Source: Tachypleus tridentatus (Eukaryota; Arthropoda; Merostomata; Xiphosura; Limulidae). Taken from it: a stretch of DNA of 64,000 nucleotides. Positions 46,801 to 59,700 of this stretch are shown in pieces. Under the pieces are notes generated by a model that saw nothing but the letters and a program-made list of their open reading frames with translations, searched no databases and was not told the origin of the DNA. The position numbers were made by a program, and so were the translations under genes. Each line of letters begins with the position of its first letter. Position 1 is the stretch's first letter. The stretch spans positions 2,480,001-2,544,000 of the forward strand of contig NC_134830.1 in NCBI RefSeq assembly GCF_004210375.1, given 5' to 3'.

Positions 46801-47990
46801 ACTATTGTAGCACCAACATATCACATGCCACCAGGACATTATGAATGTATATCTTCCATTGAACAAACTTTCTATTGACCTTCAGATTTGTTTAACGACA
46901 CAAGAGTACAATACACAGAACCTGCGGGTCTTATATTCAGACCATTGAAAGATACCTCTGGGGAACCTGGGTTTCGATGAAATATTTTAACAGGAGTCAT
47001 TATTTGTCGTGCACATGACGCGGATCCTATCGCTGTCAGTTGTCACCCCACGTGCATCACGAAAGAAACAGTACTTCGACACGGCAGAAGCCGTACATAC
47101 GTACCTAGTCGGTCGTTCTACAGAGCCGTCTGGTGTTCAACCCAGGAAGTTCATATACATTGTGTTTTCTCGACCGTGTCAGTAATGTGAATAACTGACA
47201 AGGGTGACTGATAGAGAATCATTTTTGTTACACTTCAACCGATTTCTTCACAAACATAATACCACACTGACGTCACGCGACCCGTAATACTTACTTCTTC
47301 ACCAATAGAACCTTCCGTTCATTTGGTGAAGGATTACATTTAGTCCTAGTAAATTAACTACCTACTGTTACTAGTTATATTCCGCCATGTTTTAATTTTT
47401 GTAAAAGCCCAAAGTCGACTGAACAATCCTTGGACAATACGCATGTAATAACTCATATTTTCCTCACATTCTATCGCAATCAAAACAACAAGCGATCTTA
47501 AAACCCACTTTTAGCTGGAACTGTAAATTTATTAAATATATCGTAAAATAACTAATGAACCCAGCGACTTGCCAAGTAGTCAAACACACACTCGACACGG
47601 AGCATATGTTAAAATTCTGAACACAATTGTTTTTTGTATGTTTGAGTAGAACAATTATGTTCAAGGACATAAAGAACGTCAGACGCGTGACTTGCTAACA
47701 GTGTGAGTTTCAAGACATATCTAGACCACGAGCTGCAGCGAGAAAACATTCCTCTCTATATATGTCTTAAATAACAAAACACTTACTAACTTTTGATGGC
47801 TATGCCTCGAAAACCAACACTTAAACACTTTACAAATACACCAGACAGGAGTAACAAAGGATTCCTACTTCACAAACGTACAAACTTTCTTCATTAGTAG
47901 GCTTAAGATAAACCAAAGCTGAAGTGACCTGTGTTGATTTCACTTCACAAATATTACCATACTACAGACCGTGTTATCACAATACTTTAT
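46801..47990. other. Spacer, no gene seen
   Basis: Somewhat less AT-rich than neighbouring spacers near 46970-47300, but no coding region or element is recognised. The 68-codon open frame at 47464-47670 (- strand) is unremarkable. Confidence 0.45.
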
Positions 47991-48039
47991 ACAACTACTG
48001 TTTACTTCAGACGGTGTTTGAGAGTTCTTTATTAGAGAT

Positions 48040-48545
48040 ATTATTTACTACAGACGGTGTTATGACAGTACTTTATAAAGATAATATTTACTACAAACGG
48101 TGTTATGACAGTACTTTATACAGATATTATTTACTACATACAGTACTTTATACAGATATTATTTACTACAGACAGTACTTTATATAGATATTATTTACTA
48201 CAGACAGTATTTTACTACAGATATTATTTACTACAGACAGTATTTTACTACAGATATTATATACTACAGACAGTACTTTATACAGATATTATTTACTACA
48301 GACAGTACTTTATACAGATATTACTTTCTACAGACGTACTTCGCTACAGACATTATTTACTACAAACGATGTTATCAGTCGGAGTTCTCACAATTTCTTA
48401 TAAAGATATTATTTATTAAAGACGGTGTTATGACAGTAATGTATACACACAATATTTTTCACAGACGGTGTTATAACAATATTTTATAGAGATACTATTT
48501 ACTACACATAGTATTTTACTACAGATGTTATTTACTCTAGACAGA
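48040..48545. repeat. Tandem array, about 32-bp unit, irregular
   Basis: Units of 'cagatattatttactacaga' with 'cagtactttata'. Some copies carry 'cggtgttatgacagtacttt', and weaker copies extend left to about 47990. The indel-rich structure suggests an older array. Confidence 0.9.
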
Positions 48546-48633
48546 ACTTTAATTCTAACTAGAAAAATTAGAAAAACTCTAATGAAAAACTGTCATAATG
48601 TGTAAGCTATTTATATTTGTTCCTAACGTGTGG

Positions 48634-48922
48634 CCGGTCCGGCATGGCCAAGTGTGTTAAGGCGTTCGACTCGTAATCCGATGGTCGCGGGTTCGAATCC
48701 AGGTCGCACCAAACATGCTCCCCCTTTCAGCCGTGAGGGCGTTATAATGTGACGGTCAATCCAACTATTCGTTGGTAAAAAGAGTAGCCCAAGAGTTGGC
48801 GGTGGGCGATGATGACTAGCTGCCTTCCCTCTAGTCTCACACTGTTAAATTATGGACGGCTAGCACAAATAGCCCTCGAGTAGCTTTGTGCGAAATTCAA
48901 AATAAACAAACAAAACAAATCT
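48634..48922 (+). mobile_element. SINE family 1, full-length, with perfect target duplication
   Basis: The head 'ccggtccggcatggccaagt' with B-box 'gggttcgaatcc' is followed by the complete body and the tail 'gagtagctttgtgcgaaatt' plus an (AAAC)-rich end. Perfect 10-bp flanks 'taacgtgtgg' occur at 48624-48633 and 48923-48932. Confidence 0.95.
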
Positions 48923-48932
48923 TAACGTGTGG

Positions 48933-49936
48933 AATCGTTAGTTATGTTTGTATAACAATGGACTCTGTTTGTGTTTATAATATTCATATATATACAAGTT
49001 CAAATCTTATTTCTTTACAAAAGAAACCTTTATTTTGTTTAACAGTTTTGAAAAATCTAGAAATGGGATTGTTTAAAGTAACTGTATATCATTGTATCTG
49101 TAACAAAGAAATATGATCCAACTATGATGGAGGATTATATGATACTGTGGGTCTATTAGGTATGTCAGTCTTGAGATTGTCTACAAAATGTATTCATTCT
49201 CACTGAAGGGACATAGCAAACATGAATACGAAATATCTTTGAACAAATATAAAGGGATAAAAAAACAGATAAAATTATAGCCTAACTAAAAGGTACGTCA
49301 TAAACTGTTTTAAATTAATTATTCGTGTATAATTTCAAAACTTTATTTACCCTGCAATTTATTTAATGAGAACAGAACAACATAAGTATGTCTCTTTACA
49401 TATTCTATTTGTTTAAACAGTGAAATTTATAACATTAAAATCCGCGATTTTTCTTAGTGCAAAGTCAAAATGATGTTCCGAATTAAAGGTTGAGCTACAA
49501 AGTTTGTCACTTGCGATGCACATGATGCTCATGAAAGATAGTTTATCTTGCGCTGTTGTTGTGCATACTTCATTCTTTACGAGTTTCAGTTACATAAATG
49601 ACCTTTCTCTTGAGCAGTTCCCTCGAAGTGAATTTCTCTACAAGATCAAGAGAGCCTCCCTTCCAGGGAAGGTTTCTGCATGTACAGTTTATCTCCTCGG
49701 GGATCTACATATCCACTCACGTGTTTGGTGTGAAGAAGAATAGAAGTTCCTAGTGGTTAGAGGTGATGGGTAATGTGTTACGTCACTTTGGCCTTCAATT
49801 TCTACAGATAACTGGTTACCCCAGGGTCAATCGGCTTGACGTCCTCAAGTGGTGTTGTGAATTGTGTCTGATGCTGGTGCTTTGGATATAATGTCCATGA
49901 AATCCTAACATAGCTGCATTGTCCTTGTTGGTCATT
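48933..49936. other. Spacer up to the assembly gap, with one unrecognised open frame
   Basis: The + strand frame at 49504-49743 (79 codons, 'MSLAMHMMLMKDSLSCAVVV' at its start) sits in the least AT-rich part of this stretch. The opposite strand of the same stretch also has protein-like segments such as 'YVDPRGDKLYMQKPSLEGRL'. I do not recognise either, and the adjacent gap prevents following them. Confidence 0.35.
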
Positions 49937-50436
49937 NNNNNNNNNNNNNNNNNNNNNNNNNNNNNNNNNNNNNNNNNNNNNNNNNNNNNNNNNNNNNNNN
50001 NNNNNNNNNNNNNNNNNNNNNNNNNNNNNNNNNNNNNNNNNNNNNNNNNNNNNNNNNNNNNNNNNNNNNNNNNNNNNNNNNNNNNNNNNNNNNNNNNNNN
50101 NNNNNNNNNNNNNNNNNNNNNNNNNNNNNNNNNNNNNNNNNNNNNNNNNNNNNNNNNNNNNNNNNNNNNNNNNNNNNNNNNNNNNNNNNNNNNNNNNNNN
50201 NNNNNNNNNNNNNNNNNNNNNNNNNNNNNNNNNNNNNNNNNNNNNNNNNNNNNNNNNNNNNNNNNNNNNNNNNNNNNNNNNNNNNNNNNNNNNNNNNNNN
50301 NNNNNNNNNNNNNNNNNNNNNNNNNNNNNNNNNNNNNNNNNNNNNNNNNNNNNNNNNNNNNNNNNNNNNNNNNNNNNNNNNNNNNNNNNNNNNNNNNNNN
50401 NNNNNNNNNNNNNNNNNNNNNNNNNNNNNNNNNNNN
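49937..50436. other. Assembly gap, 500 N
   Basis: Exactly 500 N bases, probably a scaffold gap of conventional size, so the real distance across it is unknown. Open frames reported through it are artefacts. Confidence 0.99.
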
Positions 50437-51145
50437 AACATTAAACCATCAGAGTTCTAATAGTACATTGTAAATAAAAATTGAGATCTTTGGAAAGCTT
50501 TGTACTTGTTAAAATGAAAAATACAGCTCTCATTGATATTGAGGTTTGCAGGAGAGAGACAATTGTCTCTAGATAACAGAAAAAGAATAAATAAATTTTT
50601 TTGGTGTAACAAAAGAAAATGACAATGATATGGTTGGGTGAACAGTATATTTAAATTATTGTTTCTTCATATATAAACTTGTAATAAGTTCACGACGCAC
50701 AAGAAGAGAACTGTATATTTCTTCTTAATTGTGTAATCCCAAAAATAAAAAATTGTGTTTAATTAAGAAAACCTGTATTATACTGACACTAAATACCTTA
50801 TATTTTCTAATTTTATGCACAAGTGAATTTCAAAATGCAGTTGAGTAACAATTACAGTACAAGTAGTTTTCAGTTTTATACAATAATTTCTGCTAAACAA
50901 ATGTGTACACTGTCAAACAATGTGACTGACATAACACATAAACTTGCACTCATTTTAAATATCATACTAAAATATGATTAATATTCTTACCTGCCAAGAA
51001 AGTTTAACATAAATATTCATATACTAATTTTCACACTTTTATAATCTGAAGTAGATGTTAAAAACATGTGTAAAGAGGGCAGTTGGAAATTTGTAAAACA
51101 TAATTTGTGTTTGGCAAATACTTATTCTGATACAATTGTTAAACA
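50437..51145. other. AT-rich spacer, no gene seen
   Basis: No array or element is recognised between the gap and the 48-bp array. Confidence 0.5.
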
Positions 51146-54085
51146 GGACCAGAAAATGTGGTACTGATACTCACGGTCTGAAAGGATGTATATAGGACAG
51201 GAACAAATAGTACTGACATTGCAGTCTGAAAGGATGTATATAGGACAGAAACTGAAGTACTAATACTAAAGTCTGATAGGATGTATATAGACAGGAACAA
51301 GTGGTACTGATACTACAGTATGAAAAGGATGTATATAGGATCAGATGAAGTGGTACTGATATACTACACTGAAAAAGATGTAAATAGACCAGAAGAAGTG
51401 GTACTGACAATATAGTTTGAAAGGATGTTTATAGTTCAGGAAGAAGTATTGATACTACAGTCTGAATGCATGTATATATAGACAGGAAGAAGTGGTACTT
51501 ATACTATTGTGTGAATGGATGTAGGACCAAAAAGAAAACTGATAGTAGAGTGCAAAAAAGAATGTATACAGGACCAGAAGAAATGGTACTGAGACTACAG
51601 TCTGAAAAAATGTATATAGGACAGGAACAAGAGGTACTGATTCTACAATATGAAAGGATGTATATAGGAGCAGAATAAGTAGCACTGATACTATAGTCTG
51701 AAAGGATGTACATAGGACCAGGAAAAGTGGTTCTAATACTGCAGTCTGTTTGCATGTATATAGGATATGAACAAGATAGTGATACCATAGTATGAAAGGA
51801 TTTACATAGGACCAGGATAAATGGTACTGATACTACAATCTGTAATAGATGTACATACGACTGGAACAAGTGGTACTGATAGTACAGTTCTGAAAATATG
51901 TACATACCTAACCAGATGAAGTGGAATTGATACTACAGTCTGTAAGTATGCATATAGGATAGGAACAAGTGGTAGTGATACTACAGTATGAGAGGACATA
52001 TATACAACAAGGAGAAATGGTACTTATACCAAGTCTAAAAGAATATAGGACAAGAAGACATGGTTCTTATTCTACAGTCTGAAAAAATGTATATAGGACA
52101 GGAACAAGTGATACTGATACTAGAGTAAAAGAATATATGCATAGGACCAGAACAAGTAGTACTAATACTACAATTCGACTGGATGTATATAGGACAGGAA
52201 CAAGTGATACTGATACTAGAGTAAAATATAGCTACATAGGACCAGAACAAAGTGGTACTAATACTTCGGTCTTACTGGATGTATATAGGACAGGAACAAG
52301 TGGTGACACTGATATTACAGTCTCAAAAGATGTACACAGGACCAGAACAAGTAGTACTAATACTACAGTTCGACTGGATGTATGTATAGGACAGGAACAA
52401 GTGATACTGATACTAGAGTCACAAAATATATACATAGGACCAGAACAAGTAGTACTGATACTACAGTTCTACTGGATATCTATAGGATAGGAACAAGTGA
52501 TACTGATACTAGAGTCAGAAAATATATACATAGGACGAGAACAAGTAGTACTGATACTACAGTTCGACTTGATGTATATAGGACAGGAACAAGTGATACT
52601 GATACTAGAGTCACAAAATATATACATAAGACCAGAACAAAGTAGTACTTTGAATACTACAGTTCACCTCGATGTATATAGGACAGGAACAAGTGATACT
52701 GATATTACAGTCTCAAAAGATGTACATAGGACCAGAAGAAGTGGTGTCAATGCTACCATCTGAAAGGATGTATGTTGGACCAGAAGCACTGATACTACAC
52801 TCTGAAGGATGTGTATAGAAAAGTACCAAGTGGTGCTGATACTAGAGTCTGAAAAGAAATGTATGCACATTAGGGCCAGAGGAAGTACTGATACTACAGT
52901 ACTGAGAAGGATGTATATGGGGCCAAAAGAAGTGGTTCTGAAACTACAATCTGATGGGATGTATACCAGGACAGGAGCAGTGGTACTAATACTACAGTTC
53001 TCAGAAGATGTACATATGACCAGAAGAAGTGGTACTGATACTACAACCTGAAAGGATGTATATAGAGAAGGCAGAGAGGTACTGATGATACTACAGTCTG
53101 AAAAGGATGTATGTAGGACAGGAAGATGTGGTACTGATACTACAGTATGAAAGGATTTATGTAGCACCAGGAAAAGCGTACTCCTACTACACTCTGAAAT
53201 GGTTTATATAAGACCAGATGAAGTGGTACTTACTACTACAGTATGAAAGGATGTATATAGGACCAGAAGAAGTAGTACTGATACTATAGCATGAGAAGAT
53301 GTATATAGGACAGGAAGAAGTGGTACTGATACTACAGTATGAAAGGATTTATGTAGCACCAGGAAAAGTGGTACTTCTACTACACTCTGAAAGGGTCTAT
53401 ATAAGACCAGATGAAGTGGTACTTATACTACAGTCTTAAAGGATGTATATATGACCAGGAGAAGTAGTATTGATACTATAGCATGAGAGGATGTATATAC
53501 GACAGGAACAAGTGGTACTGATACTGCAGTATGAAAGGATGTATGTAGGACCAGAAGAAGGGTACTGTTACTTCAGTCTGGAAGGATGTATATAGGACAG
53601 AGAAGCAGTGGTACTGATTCTACAGTCTGAAGCGATGTATGTAGGACCAGATAAAGTGGTACTGATACTACAGTATGAAAGGATGCACGTAGGACCAGAT
53701 AAAGTGGTACTGATACTACAGTCTGAAAGGATATATTTAGGACAGGAAGAAGTTGTACTGGTACTACAGTCTTAAAGAATGTATATAGGATCAGAAGAAG
53801 TGGTACTGATACTATTATTTGTAAAATAATATAGATCAGGAACAAGAGGTACTGATACTACAATCTAAAAGGATGTATATAGGACAGGAACTGTGGTACT
53901 GATAGTACAATCTGAAAGGATGTATATAGGACAGGAACAAGAGGTACTGATACTATAGTATGAAAGGGCCAGAAGTAGTTGTACTGATACTACAGAATGA
54001 ATGGATGTATATAATAGAGAAAGAATTTGTACTGATGCTGCAGTATCAAAAGATGTACATAGGACAAGAAGAAGTGGAACATATC
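51146..54085. repeat. Tandem array, about 48-bp unit, about 60 copies, degenerate
   Basis: Consensus pieces are 'aggaccagaagaagtggtac', 'tgatactacagtctgaaagg' and 'atgtatat'. Units vary by substitutions and small indels, which break every reading frame within a few units. The many 60-170 codon open frames on both strands here are by-products. Parts show dimer (near 52100-52700) and four-unit (near 53140-53400) higher-order periods. Confidence 0.96.
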
Positions 54086-55019
54086 TATCTTAAATATTTA
54101 AGTGTTTATTTTAAGATGTTTTCCACCTTTTATCAGTACTTTCATCTATATAATTCAGTTACCAACTTAGAGCAGATAATACTAGTTTCATTTCTCTAAA
54201 TTTTGTTGTTTTTTTAAATTTTGAGCCAACATCTTATTATACCTCATCTTCATATTTAATAAAACTACAAACCTAGTGGAACAACTTGCACCCAGATACT
54301 TCCACGTCTCTACTATACCAACTATTTACAACAGCGTGTGGCTTGTAGGCTCACTTAGCTAATGAAGGAAACCATCTTGAAATGTTTCTGAGAAGCTGTG
54401 TCCTACCGTTTCTCAATTTAAAATCTCTTATATAATCTCTCATTAAATTTATCAGGTGATCTGTAACAAACTCCAACTAAAACCTTTTTCCATTATAACC
54501 ACTAACTGAAACACAAATAGATTGAACCAAATTGTTATTATCTTTGAGGTACTCAACTTGAACAGGATGTAATTCACATCTGTTCCAGTCGTGTATGCTT
54601 GTTAAATATCTGTAATCAAAATTGGATACATATACCAACCAGGTTTTAAGTTATTTTTATAAAATAAAAATCTCTCACAACCAGAGCTCTAATGACATAT
54701 TTTATTTCATTCAGTTTTAGTGTTACAATAATGAAAGTTTAGCCTGCCATTAAAAACTTGTTCCCCTTTCAGCATGTTATTTGTACTTTCATAATTCTGG
54801 TTCTCTCCACAATCCAATCCCAGTTTAAAGTTGCCCTTTAATGATGATTAGAACATTTCTTACAATAGTTTACGCAACTCTACACGTTCAGATACGTGGA
54901 TGACGCATTTACCATGCTTAAGAAGTGATGAAGTTTCTACTTTTATAATACTTGAAAACTAGACATGTAAGTGTACATTTTACATCACAAAGATTATACA
55001 CTTTCATTTTATGACACTT
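54086..55019. other. AT-rich spacer, no gene seen
   Basis: Unique-looking sequence between two large arrays, with no coding region recognised. Confidence 0.5.
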
Positions 55020-56705
55020 TAATATCAGTAATAGTGGTAATGGTAACTTTAACATTAGTAATAATGGTAATAGTAATTTAACATTAGTAACAATGGTAAT
55101 GGTAACTTCAATATCAGTAATAACGGCAATGGTAACTTTAATATCAGTAATAATACCAAAGGCAACCTTAATATCAGTAATAGTGGTAATGGTAAATTTA
55201 ACATTAGTAACAATGGTAATGGTAACTTCATTATCAGTAATAACGGCAATGGTAACTTTAATAACAATAAAAATGGTAACGGTAACTTTAATAACATTAA
55301 TAACGGTAATGGTAACTTTAACATCAGTAAAAATGGTAATGGTAACTTTAATAACATTAATAACGGTAATGGTGACTTTAATATCAGTAAAAATGGTAAT
55401 GGTAACTTTAACATCAGTAAAAATGGTAATGGTAACTTTAATATCAGCAATAACGGTAATGGTAACTTTAATAACAATAAAAATGGTAATGGTAACTTTA
55501 ACATAAGTAAAAATGGTAATGGTAACTTTAATAACATTAATAACGGTAATGGTGACTTTAATAACATTAATAACGGTAATGGTGACTTTAACATCACTAA
55601 AATGGTAATGGTAACTTTAATATCAGTAATAACGGTAATGGAAAGGTTTAATAATAAAACGGTAATGGTAACTTTAATATTAGTAAAATGGTAATGGTAA
55701 CTTTAATAACATTAATAACGGTAATGGTGACTTTAACATCAGTAAAATGGTAATGGTAAATTTAATAACAATAAAAATGGTAATGGTAACTTTAATAACA
55801 GTAAAAATGGTAATGGTAACTTTAACATCAGTAAAATGGTAATGGTAACTTTAATAACAGTAAAAATGGTAATGGTAACCTTAATACCAGTAATAACGGT
55901 AATGGTAACTTTAATAACAATAAATACGGTAATGGTAACTTTAATAACAATAAAAATGGTAATGGTAACTTTTATATCAGTAATAACGGTAATGGTAAAT
56001 TTGATAACAATAAATACGGTAATGGTAACTTTAATAGCAATAAAAATGGTAATGGTCTCTTTAACATCAGTAATAAAGGTAATGGTAATTTTAATAACAA
56101 TAAAAACGGAAATGGTAACTTTAATATCAGTAATAACGGTTATGGTAGCTTTAACAGCAGTAGTATTGGTAATGCTAACATTAACATCAGTAATAACGGT
56201 AATGGTAACTTTAACATCAGTAAAAATGGTAATGGTAACTTTAATAACATTAATAACGGTAATGGTGACTTAATATCAGTAAAATGGTAATGGTAACTTT
56301 AACATCAGTAAAATGGTAATGGTAACTTTAATATCAGCAATAACGGTAATGGTAACTTTAATAACAATAAAAATGGTAATGGTAACTTTAACATAAGTAA
56401 AAATGGTAATGGTAACTTTAATAACATTAATAACGGTAATGGTGACTTTAATAACATTAATAACGGTAATGGTGACTTTAACATCACTAAAAATGGTAAT
56501 GGTAACTTTAATATCAGTAATAACGGTAATGGAAAGTTTAATAATAAAACGGTAATGGTAACTTTAATATTAGTAAAATGGTAATGGTAACTTTAATAAC
56601 ATTAATAACGGTAATGGTGACTTTAACATCAGTAAAAATGGTAATGGTAAATTTAATAACAATAAAAATGGTAATGGTAACTTTAATATCAGTAATAATA
56701 CTTTA
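55020..56705. repeat. Tandem array, 30-bp unit, about 56 copies
   Basis: Unit 'ggtaatggtaactttaataa' plus a variable 10-bp segment (cattaataac, caataaaaat, catcagtaaa and so on). A block at about 55380-55785 recurs at about 56270-56675 with the same series of variants, 890 bp apart. One + frame reads as an Asn/Gly-rich repeat (NGNGNFNxxx), but single-base losses such as 'aaaatgg' for 'aaaaatgg' shift it repeatedly. Confidence 0.97.
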
Positions 56706-59700
56706 TAATGTGTATATGGAGGTAAATTGTTGTTATTACACAACATTCTATTGAGTAGGTGTATGTAAATTGTATTTCTTATACATTATAATGTTCATGT
56801 TTCGGTCAGTGGTAGTTATTACAGAACATTATAATGTATGTGTGTGTTGGTAAACTGTTGTTATTATAGAACATTATAATGTGCGAGGTGTGTAGGTAAA
56901 TTGTAGTTATGAATTTTACAACATTATAATGTGCATGTGCAGGAAATTGTAGTTTTTATACAACATTATAATGTGTGTCGGTGTCTGTGTTTGTAGGTAA
57001 ATTGTAGTTTTTATACAACATTATAATGTGTCGGTGTCTGTGTTTGTAGGTAAATTGTAGTTCTGATACTATATTATAATGTGTATATGTATGTAGATTG
57101 TAGTTCTCATACTATATTATAATGTGTATATGTATGAAGATTGCAGTTCTGATACTATATTATAATGTGTATATGTATGTAGATTGTAGTTCTGATACTG
57201 TATTATAATGTGTATATCTATGTAGATTGTAGTTCTGATACTGTATTATAATGTGTATATGTATGTAGATTGTAGTTCTGATACTATATTATAATGTGTA
57301 TATGTATGTAGATTGTAGTTCTGATACAACATTATAATGTGTATATGTATGTAGATTGTAGTTCTGATACAACATTATAATGTGTATATATATGTAGATT
57401 GTAGTTCTGATACTATATTATAATGTGTATATGTATGTAGATTGTAGTTCTGATAGTGATTTTATAATGTGTATATGTATGTAGATTGTAGTTCTGATAG
57501 TGTATTATAATGTGTATATGTATGTAGATTGTAGTTCTGATACTATATTAGAATATGTATATGTATGTAGATTGTTGTTCTGATACTATATTATAATGTG
57601 TATATGTATGTAGATTGTAGTTCTGATACTATATTATAATATGTATATGTATGTAGATTGTAGTTCTGATACTATATTATAATATGTATATGTATGTAGA
57701 TTGTAGTTCTGATACTATGTTATAATGTGTATATGTATGTAGATTGTAGTTCTGATAGTGTATTATAATGTGTATATGTATGTAGATTGTAGTTCTGATA
57801 CAACATTATAATGTGTATATGTATGTAGATTGTAGTTCTGATAAAACATTATAATGTGTATATGTATGTAGATTGTAGTTCTGATACAACATTATAATGT
57901 GTATATGTATGTAGATTGTAGTTCTGATACTATATTATAATGTGTATATATATGTAGATTGTAGTTCTGATACTATATTATAATGTGTATATGTATGTAG
58001 ATTGTAGTTCTGATACTATATTATAATGTGTATGTGTATGTAGATTGTAGTTCTGATACTATATTATAATGTGTATATGTATGTAGATTGTAGTTCTGAT
58101 ACTATATTATAATGTGTATATATATGTAGATTGTAGTTCTGATACTATATTATAATGTGTATATGTATGTAGATTGTAGTTCTGATACTATATTATAATG
58201 TGTATGTGTATGTAGATTGTAGTTCTGATACAACATTATAATGTGTATATATATGTAGATTGTAGTTCTGATACTGTATTATAATGTGTATATGTAGGTA
58301 GATTGTAATTCTGATACTATATTATAATGTGTATATGTATGTAGATTGTAGTTATGATACTATATTATAATGTGTATATGTGTGTAGATTGTAGTTCTGA
58401 TACTATATTATAATGTGTATGTGTATGTAGATTGTAGTTCTGATACTATATTATAATGTGTATATGTATGTAGATTGTAGTTCTGATAGTGTATTATAAT
58501 GTGTATGTAGATTGTAGTTTTGATACAACATTATAATGTGTATATGTAGGTAGATTGTAGTTCTGATACTATATTATAATATGTATATGTATGTAGATTG
58601 TAGTTCTGATACAACATTATAATGTGTATATGTATGTAGATTGTAGTTCTGATAGAACATTATAATGTGTATATATATGTAGATTGTAGTTCTGATAGTG
58701 TATTATAATGTGTATATGTATGTAGATTGTAGTTCTGATACTATATTATAATGTGTATGTGTATGTAGATTGTAGTTCTGATACTGTATTATAATGTGTA
58801 TTTGTAGGTAGATTGTAATTCTGATACTATATTATAATATGTATATGTATGTAGATTGTAGTTCTGATACTATATTATTATGTGTATAAGTATGTAAATT
58901 GTAGTTCTGATACTGTATTATAATGTGTATATCTATGTAGATTGTAGTTCTGATAGTGTATTTTATTGTGTATGTAGATTGTAGTTCTGATACTGTATTA
59001 TAATGTGTATGTAAATTGTAGTTCTGATACTGTATTATAATGTGTATATATATGTAGATTGTAGTTCTGATACTATATTATAATGTGTATATGTATGTAG
59101 ATTGTAGTTCTGATACTATTATAATGTGTATATATATGTAGATTGTAGTTCTGATACTGTATTATAATGTGTATATGTATGTAGATTGTAGTTCTGATAC
59201 AACATTATAATCTGTATATGTATGTAGATTGTAGTTCTGATACTATGTTATAATGTATATATGTATGTAGATTGTAGTTCTGATACAACATTATAATGTG
59301 TATATGTATGTAGATTGTAGTTCTGATACTATGTTATAATGTGTATATGTATGTAGATTGTAGTTCTGATACAACATTATAATGTGTATATGTATGTAGA
59401 TTGTAGTTCTGATACAACATTATAATGTGTATATGTATGTAGATGGTAGTTCTGATACAACATTATAATGTGTATATGTATGTAGATTGTAGTTCTGATA
59501 CTATGTTATAATGTGTATATGTATGTAGATTGTAGTTCTGATACAACATTATAATGTGTATATGTATGTAGATTGTAGTTCTGATACTATGTTATAATGT
59601 GTATATGTATGTAGATTGTAGTTCTGATACAACATTATAATGTGTATATGTATGTAGATTGTAGTTCTGATACTATATTATAATGTGTATATGTATGTAG

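Noticed and set aside
48634-48712. tRNA gene with CGT anticodon, and similar heads at 25310, 26367 and 32800
   Set aside because: Each is the 5' head of a SINE with the same downstream body. The acceptor stem does not close properly and there is no independent tRNA gene.
49919-50473. Open frames across the N gap
   Set aside because: Composed almost wholly of unknown bases.
51171-54199. Many 65-167 codon frames on both strands
   Set aside because: They lie inside the degenerate 48-bp array, change frame every few units, and have mirror-image frames on the opposite strand.
55055-56487. Leucine/proline-rich and valine/threonine-rich frames, membrane-protein-like in appearance
   Set aside because: Translations of the 30-bp array in non-favoured frames. 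The hydrophobic look comes from the base composition of the unit.
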